Source of the DNA: Maridesulfovibrio ferrireducens
GTDB lineage: Bacteria; Desulfobacterota; Desulfovibrionia; Desulfovibrionales; Desulfovibrionaceae
Assembly: GCF_016342405.1 (NCBI RefSeq)
Contig: NZ_JAEINN010000003.1
Coordinates: forward strand, 1-64,000
Direction of reading: 5' to 3'
DNA: 64,000 nt
A program made the position numbers and the translations under genes. The notes beneath the pieces were generated by a model. The model was not told where the DNA came from, searched no databases, and saw nothing but the letters and a program-made list of their open reading frames with translations. This document shows positions 1 to 9,300 of the stretch, piece by piece. Position 1 is the first letter of the stretch, and each line of letters starts with the position of its first letter.

Positions 1-196
1 GAATTAGTCATTTGCTTCTCCTGTTAAAGTCAGGATAGCGGCTTAACCGTGTGTCCACAATATTGTAGCAGGATCAGGTATTTGCGTTTAGTGATAAAGA
101 CAAAATAAAGCCTCCTAAATTAGTAGTTTAGTCGAGGGTAAATAGAAAATCGTTTAGCTGAATTTCTTAATCTAAATTTAGCATTAAAGGTTTTCT

Positions 197-227
197 TTGC
201 ATAAAGTCAACTTTATTTCCATATAAG
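197..227 (+). promoter_or_regulatory. Candidate promoter with palindromic operator for the CI-like gene
   Basis: A TTGCAT box (197-202) and a TATAAG box (222-227) are separated by 19 bases. The spacer contains the inverted repeat ATAAAGT-CA-ACTTTAT (201-216). A 7-2-7 dyad just upstream of an HTH repressor is the usual form of an autoregulatory operator. The spacer is longer than ideal, so the promoter call is tentative. The repeat itself is exact. Confidence 0.45.
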
Positions 228-237
228 GCTAAAAAAA

Positions 238-645
238 TTGTCGTCAAATAAACTAAAACCTGAACTCGAAGAACACACACAGCGAATAAAAGCTTTTGTT
301 AAAGAGCTTGAATTACAGCATAAAGACCTTGGTAATTCTGCGAATATAAGCCGTCCAACAGTGTCGGCATACTTGAAACAAGAAAATCAGCCTTCGATGG
401 TAACTTTATCTAAATGGGTTAAAACCTTTGGATTAAATGGGCATTGGCTTTTGACTGGTGAAGGGGAAATGCTTGTTTCCGGAACTACTGGTGATATAGA
501 TGAGGAAGATCCCATTATAAGAAGGATGCGCGAAGCAAAAAGCATTTTAAAAGATGCACCTCCCGAAGTACTTTATGAGGTTATCAAAAACATAACTTCG
601 GGAAATTCGAGCATCGACCAAGAGCAGAAAAAGAAAGCGAGTTAA
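238..645 (+). CDS. CI-like phage repressor, XRE-type helix-turn-helix protein
   Basis: A 135-residue DNA-binding protein beginning at a TTG codon. Residues about 25-60 form an HTH of the XRE/CI type (a KDLGNSANISRPTVSAYLK segment), followed by the GHWLLTGEGE signature common in short phage CI-like repressors. There is no C-terminal S24 peptidase domain, so RecA-stimulated self-cleavage is not expected and induction may need a separate antirepressor. AAGG lies about 10 bases before the TTG, and an inverted-repeat operator lies at 201-216. A strong hairpin terminator follows directly. It most likely maintains lysogeny, being the leftmost rightward-reading gene and divergent from the replication operon if the phage circularises. 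A plasmid- or host-type XRE regulator cannot be excluded. Confidence 0.7.
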   Translation: MSSNKLKPELEEHTQRIKAFVKELELQHKDLGNSANISRPTVSAYLKQENQPSMVTLSKWVKTFGLNGHWLLTGEGEMLVSGTTGDIDEEDPIIRRMREAKSILKDAPPEVLYEVIKNITSGNSSIDQEQKKKAS

Positions 646-657
646 AGAAAAAAGAAT

Positions 658-705
658 TCCCCATTTGGTTCAAAGGAATGTTTGGACCGAATGGGGAGAT
701 TTTTT
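658..705 (+). terminator. Rho-independent terminator after the CI-like gene
   Basis: Arms 658-674 and 681-697 pair over 17 bp, including two G-U wobbles, with a six-base loop. A run of six T follows at 700-705. The right arm and downstream bases belong to the first copy of the direct repeat that flanks the next gene. Confidence 0.75.
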
Positions 706-739
706 AGCGGGTTAATATCGAGAGTTGGATTGTAATATG
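668..739 (+). repeat. Imperfect direct repeat, copy 1
   Basis: About 72 bases running from GTTCAAAGGA to GGATTGTAATATG match 1033-1101 with a few substitutions and short gaps. The copy starts in the left arm and loop of the terminator after the CI-like gene, runs through the right arm and ends 28 bases before the next start codon. The pair brackets the small Phd-like gene. Confidence 0.8.
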
Positions 740-767
740 GAGTGACACCCTGAAAGAAATCAATTCT

Positions 768-1016
768 ATGAATTCACACCGCATATGGGAAGAAATAATT
801 TTACAGGTTGCAGACGAAGGCGAACAGGTCATAGTTGAAACGCCCATGAAAAGGCGAATCGCTATCATTTCAGCAAAAGATCTCGAACTGCTTGAAAGAA
901 TAAAGACTACTGTTGATCAAGAAAGACAAACATCAGAACCAATTACCTATAGCTACAGCCCCGGAGAAATGACTCAGGAAGAAAAAATACAGGCTGTTTA
1001 TAAGAACGCTCTTTAA
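768..1016 (+). CDS. Phd/YefM-like antitoxin-type small protein, orphan
   Basis: An 82-residue protein. Residues about 18-45 (an EQVIVETPMKRRIAIISAKD segment, then LELLERI) resemble the beta-hairpin plus helix of Phd/YefM antitoxins, where a GxxVAVLVSxxDxxxLE pattern is usual. The C-terminal half is charged, as in antitoxins whose tail wraps a toxin. No RelE- or Doc-type toxin gene lies beside it. The gene is bracketed by an imperfect 70-bp direct repeat (668-739 and 1033-1101), so it may be a small exchangeable cassette. Upstream bases are purine-rich (GAAAGAAA), giving only a weak ribosome-binding site. The Phd-like assignment rests on pattern similarity; a stand-alone prophage stability or anti-toxin function is an inference. 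Confidence 0.5.
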   Translation: MNSHRIWEEIILQVADEGEQVIVETPMKRRIAIISAKDLELLERIKTTVDQERQTSEPITYSYSPGEMTQEEKIQAVYKNAL

Positions 1017-1032
1017 ATAAATTTCTCGTCTA

Positions 1033-1101
1033 GTTCAAAGGATTGCTTGGACCTGAATGGGATTTTTAGGAATTGGATGTCGAAGGTTGGATTGTAATAT
1101 G
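1033..1101 (+). repeat. Imperfect direct repeat, copy 2
   Basis: About 69 bases matching 668-739. The final 13 bases (GGATTGTAATATG) are identical in both copies. This copy keeps the loop and right arm of the terminator seen in copy 1, but the outer left arm has no good complement, so it should be a weaker terminator. It lies between the Phd-like gene and the ATPase gene. Confidence 0.8.
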
Positions 1102-1227
1102 AATTTAACATTGACAACTATAGATATAATAATTCTAACAGCATTGAAATTACAAATAAATGTTGAATATTATCATTCATAATTTGACAAGATCATACTT
1201 TTTTACCTTTTAACACACACAAATACT

Positions 1228-2817
1228 ATGAAATCAATACAAATTGAAAATTTAAAAAGTCTTGTCAAAACACCTAAGATAGAAATTAAACCTATTACTA
1301 TTCTGGTAGGTAAAAATAGCAGTGGAAAAAGCACCTTCCTGAGAACCTTTCCTCTTTTTAAACAAAGCGTTGAAGAAAACATAAAAGCCCCAATACTTTT
1401 TTGTGGAAACGATGTGGACTTTGGTGATTTTTCTGAAATCATAAATAAGAGCACTAAAAATGACTCTATAATATTCACTATTGAATCAGAAATTGAACAA
1501 GCATCTTTACTAAACAATGCTTATAGATATACCTTTAACTATAGCAAATTCATAAACAGAGATGATAATGAAATTCTTCCTATAAAATTCATATCTAAAA
1601 TAAAAAACAAAGTAAAAAATATCCGTAATACTTATTTAGAATCTTTTGAAATTTCTATAGCGGATCAAAATTTAAACTTTAAATTTAACGAAGACTCGAA
1701 ATTGATTGATCTTAATATCAACAATGAAAGCTTTAAAAAATTTATAGATGACATATATAGTACAAATTCTGGATTAGTACCTAATCTTATAACTAAAATG
1801 TCAATAGAGAAAAATTACTTATTCTCTCTAAGCACGATGTTTCCGCAATTCCAAGAACAGTCTCGTTATGAACGCTTATTGAAAATAATCAAAAAACACG
1901 TCTATAATACAACTAGCAATGAAAATATTGCCGACATTGTGCGCTCCATATCAATAGGTTCCAAATCTTACACATTATCGAGCTGTAAAAACGATTTTCT
2001 AAAAACTAAAACTTGGCTTAAAAGAGCTGAAACTTGGACTACAGAATCCAAAGATTTTCAAAGTGTTAACAATGCCTTATTATTTGAAAACTTTATGAGT
2101 ATAGTAAATTTTATTGGCAACCATTTTAAATCATACTCTCAAAGAATTAACTACATAAGTCCTTTTAGAGCTTCTCCAGAAAGATACTACCGCCATCAAG
2201 AGTTAGCTGTCCATAACATAGATCCGCAAGGTAAAAATACAGCAATATTCCTTGACAACCTAACTTCAAGCCAAAAAAAGAAATTAGAAGAATGGACCGA
2301 CAACAATTTTAATATAAAACTTAAAACAACATACAAATCAGGTCATCTTTCTATTGAACTTAAAGAGAATGAATCTAATTTTTATATAAATATAGCCGAT
2401 ATAGGATTTGGATATTCTCAACTTCTGCCTATTATTATCCAACTTTGGTTCAAAACAACTGAAGATAATAAAGACATAAGCTTTAATACTGGATACGAAA
2501 CATTCGCTATTGAGCAGCCAGAGTTACACTTACACCCCAAAATGATAGGACATTTTACAGACTTACTAGTAAAACTTATATCTTCAAACCGTTTCAAAAA
2601 ATCCAATATTAAACTAATTATCGAAACTCATAGCAAATCCTTTATTAATAGAATTGGTCAGCACATAGCTAAAAAAAATATTACTCCTGACTCAGTAAAT
2701 GTCGTTATATTCGACAATAAAAACGGCTACGAATCAAACATAGACATTGCCAAATTCAATGATAAAGGAATGTTAAAAAACTGGCCTGCTAACTTCTTTC
2801 TTCCGGAGCGGTTTTAA
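1228..2817 (+). CDS. AAA-type (OLD/DUF3696-like) ATPase of a two-gene system
   Basis: A 529-residue SMC/OLD-like AAA ATPase. The Walker A motif GKNSSGKST is at residues 28-36, right after an N-terminal strand pattern typical of DUF3696/AAA_15 proteins (MKSIQIENLKSL). A Walker B segment (FAIEQPELHLHP, about residues 424-435) and a switch histidine segment (LIIETHSKSF) lie near the C-terminus. No nuclease domain is fused; that function seems to reside in the next gene, which starts 2 bases after this stop. Together they form an ATPase plus TOPRIM pair like split OLD nucleases and PARIS (AriA/AriB). There is no clear Shine-Dalgarno before the ATG. The gene is strongly A+T-rich compared with the phage structural genes, which suggests separately acquired cargo. 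The ATPase family is secure; the anti-phage role is inferred from architecture and prophage location. Confidence 0.8.
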   Translation: MKSIQIENLKSLVKTPKIEIKPITILVGKNSSGKSTFLRTFPLFKQSVEENIKAPILFCGNDVDFGDFSEIINKSTKNDSIIFTIESEIEQASLLNNAYRYTFNYSKFINRDDNEILPIKFISKIKNKVKNIRNTYLESFEISIADQNLNFKFNEDSKLIDLNINNESFKKFIDDIYSTNSGLVPNLITKMSIEKNYLFSLSTMFPQFQEQSRYERLLKIIKKHVYNTTSNENIADIVRSISIGSKSYTLSSCKNDFLKTKTWLKRAETWTTESKDFQSVNNALLFENFMSIVNFIGNHFKSYSQRINYISPFRASPERYYRHQELAVHNIDPQGKNTAIFLDNLTSSQKKKLEEWTDNNFNIKLKTTYKSGHLSIELKENESNFYINIADIGFGYSQLLPIIIQLWFKTTEDNKDISFNTGYETFAIEQPELHLHPKMIGHFTDLLVKLISSNRFKKSNIKLIIETHSKSFINRIGQHIAKKNITPDSVNVVIFDNKNGYESNIDIAKFNDKGMLKNWPANFFLPERF

Positions 2818-2818
2818 A

Positions 2819-3958
2819 ATGATTTTTGAAATTGACTCCAGCATATCCAATTTTCTTAAAAATGAGACCGGAAATCGTGATTTAACCATGAAATGTTTAA
2901 AGAAGGTCGAGGCTCTTCTATTAAATGCTAGCGATGGAAAAAATGTTATCTTTTTTGAAGATATTGAAATTATAGAATCATTAATTGACTGCGGAAAATT
3001 TTCAGAACCGACTGGTTATTTCCTTGAATACCTAAGAGAAAACTTTGCATCTACAGGATCATTTATAGAATTAACAAGTAGACACATCAAAATTGTTTTA
3101 GAATGTGAACCCGAAATCATTATTAATGACAAAAACCATACTATAGTAACATTACCTATTTCTAAACTTGATCAATCTTTTTTTGGCAAAAGCGTACTAC
3201 TGACTGAAAATCTGGTCGACGGTAAATTTTATAAAAGAATAACACAATGCTATTGCAATAATTGCGGACAAAATATCGATTTTGATTTTGAACTAAAACA
3301 TGGTGGAGGCCATACCACTGGAACAGTCTTTAACGAGACTTTTAGCAATAAAGATAAAAATTGCTTATGCATTGTTGACTCAGATAAATCTCATCCCGAA
3401 TGTAATTGCAAGGAAACTGCTAAAGCTGTTGTAACTGAATATAATAATTCAGATATAGCTAAATTTATATCAGATTACTATATACTGGAAGTAAAAGAAG
3501 CTGAAAATTTAATCCCACAGGAGGTAGTTGATAAAATAATTGCCCCTCAGCTAATTGATAATTTGGATATTTATAAGAAATTAAGCAACAAAGGCGCACA
3601 ATTTTTTGACTGCAAAAAAGGAATTAATCGTAAATTTCTTATAAAAACTAGAGACACCAAAAAATTAAATTTTTGGAAAGAAGAACTTCAAGGAATTGAT
3701 AATAATGCTGAACAAATTTTTTCTAACATTAATGACAACCCTACAAATTGTACCGGGATCTGCAACGAGTGCCCAAATAAAAGCTGTAGGCAGTTATACT
3801 GGGGTGGGATTGGAAATAAGATTTTAGACAACTCCATTGAGAATATCAATAAAAACGAACATTATTCATTACGTGAAAACATTCAAAAGGAATGGGAAAC
3901 CATTGCCAAGAAAATAATTACGTGGTCAATTGTTCAACCCGAGTATCGATTTATGTAA
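2819..3958 (+). CDS. TOPRIM-type putative nuclease/effector with cysteine clusters
   Basis: A 379-residue protein in one operon with the ATPase. A TOPRIM/DUF4435-like order can be read: acidic N-motif in LLTENLVDGKFY (E130, D134), a glycine turn KHGGGHTTG near 160, the DxD pair in CIVDSDK (D187, D189), then EVKEAENLIP (E227, E229). Inserted into and following this core are cysteine groups: C144/C146/C149, C195/C197, and a cluster near residues 311-323 (CTGICNECPNKSC), which look like zinc sites. In OLD and PARIS systems the TOPRIM partner is the nuclease released or activated by the ATPase on phage sensing. Sequence divergence from DUF4435 is large, so the TOPRIM call is motif-based. The C-terminal zinc module is not known to me in AriB and may define a new variant. 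Confidence 0.55.
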   Translation: MIFEIDSSISNFLKNETGNRDLTMKCLKKVEALLLNASDGKNVIFFEDIEIIESLIDCGKFSEPTGYFLEYLRENFASTGSFIELTSRHIKIVLECEPEIIINDKNHTIVTLPISKLDQSFFGKSVLLTENLVDGKFYKRITQCYCNNCGQNIDFDFELKHGGGHTTGTVFNETFSNKDKNCLCIVDSDKSHPECNCKETAKAVVTEYNNSDIAKFISDYYILEVKEAENLIPQEVVDKIIAPQLIDNLDIYKKLSNKGAQFFDCKKGINRKFLIKTRDTKKLNFWKEELQGIDNNAEQIFSNINDNPTNCTGICNECPNKSCRQLYWGGIGNKILDNSIENINKNEHYSLRENIQKEWETIAKKIITWSIVQPEYRFM

Positions 3959-4093
3959 AAGGTCATCATCCAAAATGAATATTCAGAAAATCATAATTTT
4001 TCGAAAAATTATCTTCTTCATACCCACGATTTTTTTCCACTCAGATCAGAAATGTCTCCGCATAGAGCGTCCGAGACTACATAACGTAGCTAC

Positions 4094-4137
4094 AAAGACT
4101 GAAGCCCGCTGCTCATTGCAAACGGGCTTCAGTCTTT
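4094..4137. terminator. Bidirectional terminator between convergent cargo genes
   Basis: A perfect 15-bp inverted repeat (4094-4108 and 4123-4137) with a 14-base loop. A/T-rich ends on both sides allow it to work in both directions. It lies 136 bases beyond the TOPRIM gene stop and touches the stop codon of the CHAT gene on the other strand. Confidence 0.8.
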
Positions 4138-6283
4138 ATTCAATATTATCAGCAGTGATAGTGATCAATTCTGGATTACCTAACTGAGTATATTTTAAAC
4201 ACTCAGGGAACATAAACTCTTTACGAATATACTCTTGAATATCATCAAAGCTAATACCCGCGGTGCATGCCAAATGTTGAAGAATTTTTTCGTGCCAATC
4301 TGGATGCAAAGGATTAATTTTCATATTTACGAAAAATCTCAATTGTTCAACTTCGTTCGAAGTCCACTCGTACTCTTCCTTCATTGAATCTATCAATTCA
4401 GTATAATAAGACATCTTCAATAAACCAGAAACAAATGATGACCACCTAATATCCTGTTTAAGTTTGAATAGATGTATATATAAAAATGATGAAATACGAA
4501 TAAGCAGTCTTGAGACAAAAATGGCTGACTCTCGAGCAAGTACTGGTAAAGCACTACCAATAACGGTCTTTGCACCAAGCAAGAACATTGCATTAGCGGT
4601 ACTGTAATGATTGTTGTCTATGGGGCATGTGTCACAAACACTTAGAATAACTATTGGAGAAACTTGCACATTACCAATTAGATCGGATACAGAGACTTTT
4701 TCATCTTTAAGTGCCAACACTCCCTCGCCATTATCGTCGTGCCCCCCGTGCATATTGAAAATAGTGATAGCACAGCTATTTTCATTTAACACTTTGATAA
4801 GTTCGTTACAATTGTCTACTTCAACATGCTTAACTTTTATATTAATTATTCCTTCCTCATGATTTATAATTCCTGAACTAGAGCTTAAAAAACCACACGT
4901 TTCTAAACAAGTTTTAAACTGGTTCTTCAAAGGATCAAAATCGTCAAACGAACTTATAACAAGAATTTTCTTAAATGCTTGAGGAGAAAGACCTATATTC
5001 TCTGTATCAAGTAAAACTTTAGACGCTACAACCCCAGGTGAGATATTAACCCGACTGACTTCATCCCTTATCATAAGAGGTAAACCATTGCGATCTAACC
5101 ATTCTATTGGCAAATTAGAAATTAACTTCAAAGAGCAGGTATGATGATTTTTAAAATAATCAAGCCTGTCATCAATATCTACCTCAAACTTAGATATTAG
5201 TAACTTAAACGCTTCATTCATTTTATAACTACGGCCCCTATCAATTTGGCCTATTATTTTTAATAGCGGATAGTAATCTCTAGACAATAATGGCAACTTA
5301 ATATTTGGAACAGCATAGCTAGAAGCACCAACAGCAATTAATTTCTCAATTAAATAACGCTCGGACAAATACTTATCCTTTTCAACATCTCCTGTGGTTC
5401 CAGAATATTGAAGCCTATCTTTTTTAAGATTCTTAATAGCAGCATCTAAACCATCTACATCATCTAAATCATTGTCTCTAAGCTTCTTTTTGCTGTAATT
5501 TGATTTATTTATATGAAATTTAACATCATAAGATAGATCTGAAAGAATAAAGTCATAAATAGGCGCTTTATTATCCCCAAACGAGACATTAGATATAATT
5601 TTAGAACGAATATTGTTTATGAGATTAATACATCCTACAACATTTGATTCACTCCATTCCGCACTGTTGCTAACCTCATTAAAAAGAACTCTCATTGATT
5701 TTAAAACAACTAAATTTGAATGAGTATAAAGAGTTTTTACAAATTCACAATCTGTCCCAATATAATCACTGCGAGATGCCTCTGATACTAATTTCTCAAT
5801 TTCATTTTTAGCATCTTGACAAACTCCACCAATCTTCGAAACTAAACTCTCAATAATATCTCGAAAAGAAATTGCATTAACATCAGAGAAGTTGTATAAA
5901 TCTAAATCCTTACGCGTTGACAAAGTATTAGACATATATAAGACAGGAGCATCAACCATTGAATTAATCTCAGTAATGAAACTCAAAGAATCAACTATCA
6001 CACAATTAATTTGTGATTTATAATGAATAAATTCATCAACACTTTGAATAAACTTAATGCGATACCCACTAGTATGCCCATTAATTCTTTTACAAAGATT
6101 ATTCTCCTTCGAGTCATAAAGTTCATAGCAATCAATAGGTAACTCTAAAACCTTGTTAATAACATCTGCCCGCTCTATCAATTCAACAACGTATTCATTA
6201 TAAAAACTCAAGCTTTTACTCTCTAAAACTATAAAATAAGAAAACATAAGATTATCAGAACTAAAATCTTCGTCACTTAACAT
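4136..6283 (-). CDS. CHAT-domain (caspase-like) protease with long N-terminal region
   Basis: A 715-residue protein. The C-terminal third has the CHAT caspase-like core: a strand then the catalytic histidine in FNMHGGHDDNGEG (H512, with H515 close by), then the catalytic cysteine in ILSVCDTCP (C550), followed by the ANAMFLLGAKTVIGSALPV segment typical of CHAT folds. Residues about 1-430 are mostly helical, without recognised repeats, and probably sense or bind a partner. AAGGAG lies 7 bases before the ATG, and a sigma-70-like promoter sits just after the upstream giant gene's stop. The own promoter, low G+C and position at the end of the late operon are marks of a phage moron expressed from the prophage. 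CHAT proteases act in gasdermin and type III-E CRISPR immunity; a defence or abortive-infection role here is inferred. No gasdermin-like pore protein is adjacent. Confidence 0.75.
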   Translation of the reverse strand: MLSDEDFSSDNLMFSYFIVLESKSLSFYNEYVVELIERADVINKVLELPIDCYELYDSKENNLCKRINGHTSGYRIKFIQSVDEFIHYKSQINCVIVDSLSFITEINSMVDAPVLYMSNTLSTRKDLDLYNFSDVNAISFRDIIESLVSKIGGVCQDAKNEIEKLVSEASRSDYIGTDCEFVKTLYTHSNLVVLKSMRVLFNEVSNSAEWSESNVVGCINLINNIRSKIISNVSFGDNKAPIYDFILSDLSYDVKFHINKSNYSKKKLRDNDLDDVDGLDAAIKNLKKDRLQYSGTTGDVEKDKYLSERYLIEKLIAVGASSYAVPNIKLPLLSRDYYPLLKIIGQIDRGRSYKMNEAFKLLISKFEVDIDDRLDYFKNHHTCSLKLISNLPIEWLDRNGLPLMIRDEVSRVNISPGVVASKVLLDTENIGLSPQAFKKILVISSFDDFDPLKNQFKTCLETCGFLSSSSGIINHEEGIINIKVKHVEVDNCNELIKVLNENSCAITIFNMHGGHDDNGEGVLALKDEKVSVSDLIGNVQVSPIVILSVCDTCPIDNNHYSTANAMFLLGAKTVIGSALPVLARESAIFVSRLLIRISSFLYIHLFKLKQDIRWSSFVSGLLKMSYYTELIDSMKEEYEWTSNEVEQLRFFVNMKINPLHPDWHEKILQHLACTAGISFDDIQEYIRKEFMFPECLKYTQLGNPELITITADNIE

Positions 6284-6310
6284 GTTGTCTCCTTTTTAAA
6301 AATAATATTA

Positions 6311-6339
6311 ATTATATTATAATATTACAAAGAAGACAA
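6311..6339 (-). promoter_or_regulatory. Sigma-70-like promoter of the CHAT gene
   Basis: Read on the minus strand: TTGTCT (6339-6334), a 17-base spacer, then a perfect TATAAT (6316-6311). The -35 box abuts the stop codon of the giant gene. It would let the CHAT gene be transcribed when the late operon is silent. Confidence 0.6.
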
Positions 6340-9300
6340 CTAATTCTCCATCACCCGCCTAACAACCAAATTCCGCTTCTCCAAAAGCCCATCAATCTTC
6401 GCCCGTTTCTCATCCTGAGTAAGCTTCCGAGAACGATGAATCTGGCGCATGGCAGTTTCGATCTGGCCGAGTGCGCGGCGTAGCTGATTGTAAGGCTGGC
6501 GTTTAGCAAGAATCTTTCTGTTCTCCGGATCTTTCACCAGAGCTTTGGCTTTAGCCGCTTCGCCAGTTTTTGCGTAGTTCATTACAGTAGAATAAAGTTC
6601 ATCGGCTTCCTGAACCATGTCGTATAATTCTGTCAGGTGGCGGCTATGCCTTGATGGTGTAGACCTGTAGAAGCTTTTGATTATCGGCATGTCGTCTAGA
6701 CGTCTGGACGGCAATTCCGGTGCATCCACCATTTTGCGGGTAACAATGTCCGCCATACTCATCACATAAACACCCAGCGTTCCGAAATAACCATTAACCA
6801 GATGCTCGATACGCTTAGGACTGGTTCCGGTCTTTTCTCCGATTACAGCTGCGGTTTCGCTGGTACGATGATCGCGCTGTGCTCCGGCCTGAAGCCTTTT
6901 CAAACGCATGGGAACGATCGCTCTGCCAGTGAAGAAACTCTTGTCTGCCCACTGCTCCAGAACAGGCGTTACAATCTGCGGAGTGCCTACAGAGAATGTC
7001 TGCGTCAGCATAAACTGAAGACGGTCACGAAGCAGATCCCCATCCTTACCATTCAGCGAATACTCGGTTAACCGTTCCGGCAGAGTCCCGAAAATGGCCC
7101 CGATCTCAAAAGGCTTAGGCATTCTGAAATGCTTATCTTCCACAAAAAAGTGATAGTAATTGTCCCGGTCCCAGTGTTCCAGCTCCTTAAACTCTTCCCG
7201 ATCCCGATTATTAAGATAGAGCAGCACAGAAGCCAGCGCGACCATTGCGCCCTTGGTCATAAATCCGGACGGATTCTCATAAGCCCCTCTGCCCAGTCGA
7301 TTCAGCCCGACCATTCTTGCACCGAAAAACGGAACAGTTTCACAAAGAAATCGTGTGGCCAGCCAATCACCGCCCATGGAATAATCCATGATGTCCTTGG
7401 CTTCATAAGCAGCTTCAAGATGGGTTCCACCTTTTTTCTTAACTCCTTCATAAAGCCGTGCGCGGGTTGCATTCTCAAATGCAGAACCTAAATCCTGCCA
7501 CTTCATCCAGCCCAACTTAGCAAACTTGGCCAACTTTTTCGGAGTGTCGAGGATAGAGTCAGGATCAACTTTGTGCTTCTTTACCAACTTCTCAACCAAC
7601 AGCTTTGCGGCCGCAGGATCATGCCCAAAGGCATAGCCTCCATGAAAAGCTGCTCCGGCGGCCATCATTTTAACGGTGTCTTCATCATTACTAAGAGTTT
7701 TGATTGCGCCCTTAAATGAACCGACCACAGGCACAAACGTTCCAGTGCGATCCACACCCCACGCATGAACCGTATCACGCACAATATTGCGAATCATAAA
7801 ATCAGGAGTGGAAGTAACTCCGGTTGTCAGCATCCGCTTAAACAGCCGGGCTGTTTTCATTCCGAAATTATTCCAGGTCTTCAAGTTTACGGAAGTCAAA
7901 GCCCTGAGCAGGAGCGGATCAGCGATGTGGTAATAAACAGGCTTGCCATCCCGCAGCACGGAAACAACATCTACTGCATCCGGCTTTACCATTCTGAAAA
8001 CAGTCTGCAAGGAATCGCTCTGCGCTTTGGTCATTTTAGCAACAGCGTCAGCATCCCCGTACACCTTCACTAAGGATGATCGCAAAGCCTGTCCTTTCAG
8101 TTGAAGCCCTTCCCACTTAAATTCTGCATTGGTTGCAACCCCGATATTTTCAGCATTGACCATGGCCAGCTCCATGGCTCTATTCTTCACGGAACTGTCG
8201 ATCAAATGCGAAAAGTTGCGAATGATGTTTTCAAACGGATCACCAAGGTTCGAAGTTCCACCCCGTAGCCGGCGAATACCTGAATACTGATTAGCAATTC
8301 CCTTGCTACCGTGTGGAGACTTAACGCTGGACTTCTCTTCACCTGTTTCATTGATACGATAGAAAGGAATATACTCATCATGTTCCCAGAGAGTACGGCC
8401 AGCTGCGTTAATAACTCCGGCATCCTGAGCAAAATCCAGAACCTTAGTTTTGAATGCGATATACTTCTGCTGAACCGCTTCATATTGCGCTTCACGTCCA
8501 GAATTAAGACTGCAAAGTTCATCTATTTCCTCTTCAGTAAACAGATTCTCGCGCCCTTCCGCCATAAGCTTTTTAGCGCGCAGCCCCACCAGCCAACCAG
8601 TGAATCTATCCAGCTCATGAGCAACCGGCTCAAAGATAGTTGCCAGTCCTTCGCCCTCAACATCCATAGCCCCTTCTCGCCAAATCGGTGCGCCATGCTC
8701 TATGACGGCCGCAATCTGATCAGCATGAGAAGTGGACATTCTAGCCGCCACATAAGCGGACTCTTCTAAATCTGTAACTCCGGCCGCCTTATCCAGATCC
8801 TTGAGCGAAGCAAAACGGTCAAACATACCCTGACTAAACTCAGTGGCCATGAAATCACGAATGCGCCCTATGCGATCGCTGATAGTAGTTTTTTCTTTGG
8901 CTTGTCCTATCTTGGCCATAGCAGGCTCACGAACAGGATTTGAACGGGAATAAGAAACGGCTTCAGCTCCCCCTTTCGGTGAAGGAGAAGTTGAACCATC
9001 GCCGTGAACTGTCCAGAAAACAGCATCCGCTACAAGCTTGTTTATTTCACGGCGAGTCAGCGAACCTGGCAGACGTATACGAAGTTTGGCCAGCCATTTC
9101 ATGACGGCATCAACGACCTTACGCCATACACTTTTTTCACGCTGCGTCAGAACTTCATTCTGATCCACCTTTTCAGCAAGCTGGGCCAAGTATTCATGAC
9201 TGGCCAGATCTCTGCCTGAATCAGTGAAAAGGTCATAATCATAATCCAAAGCTATATTTTTAAATTCTTTACTGTGCTTTGCGGCTCTCCCCACCTTACG

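Noticed and set aside
1-237. Left attachment site matching the tRNA-Leu 3' end
   Set aside because: No stretch matching the last 20 bases of the tRNA was found here, so the left end is probably outside the window.
3930-4187. Plus-strand 85-codon frame after the TOPRIM gene
   Set aside because: It runs through the bidirectional terminator and overlaps both neighbours; no start context.
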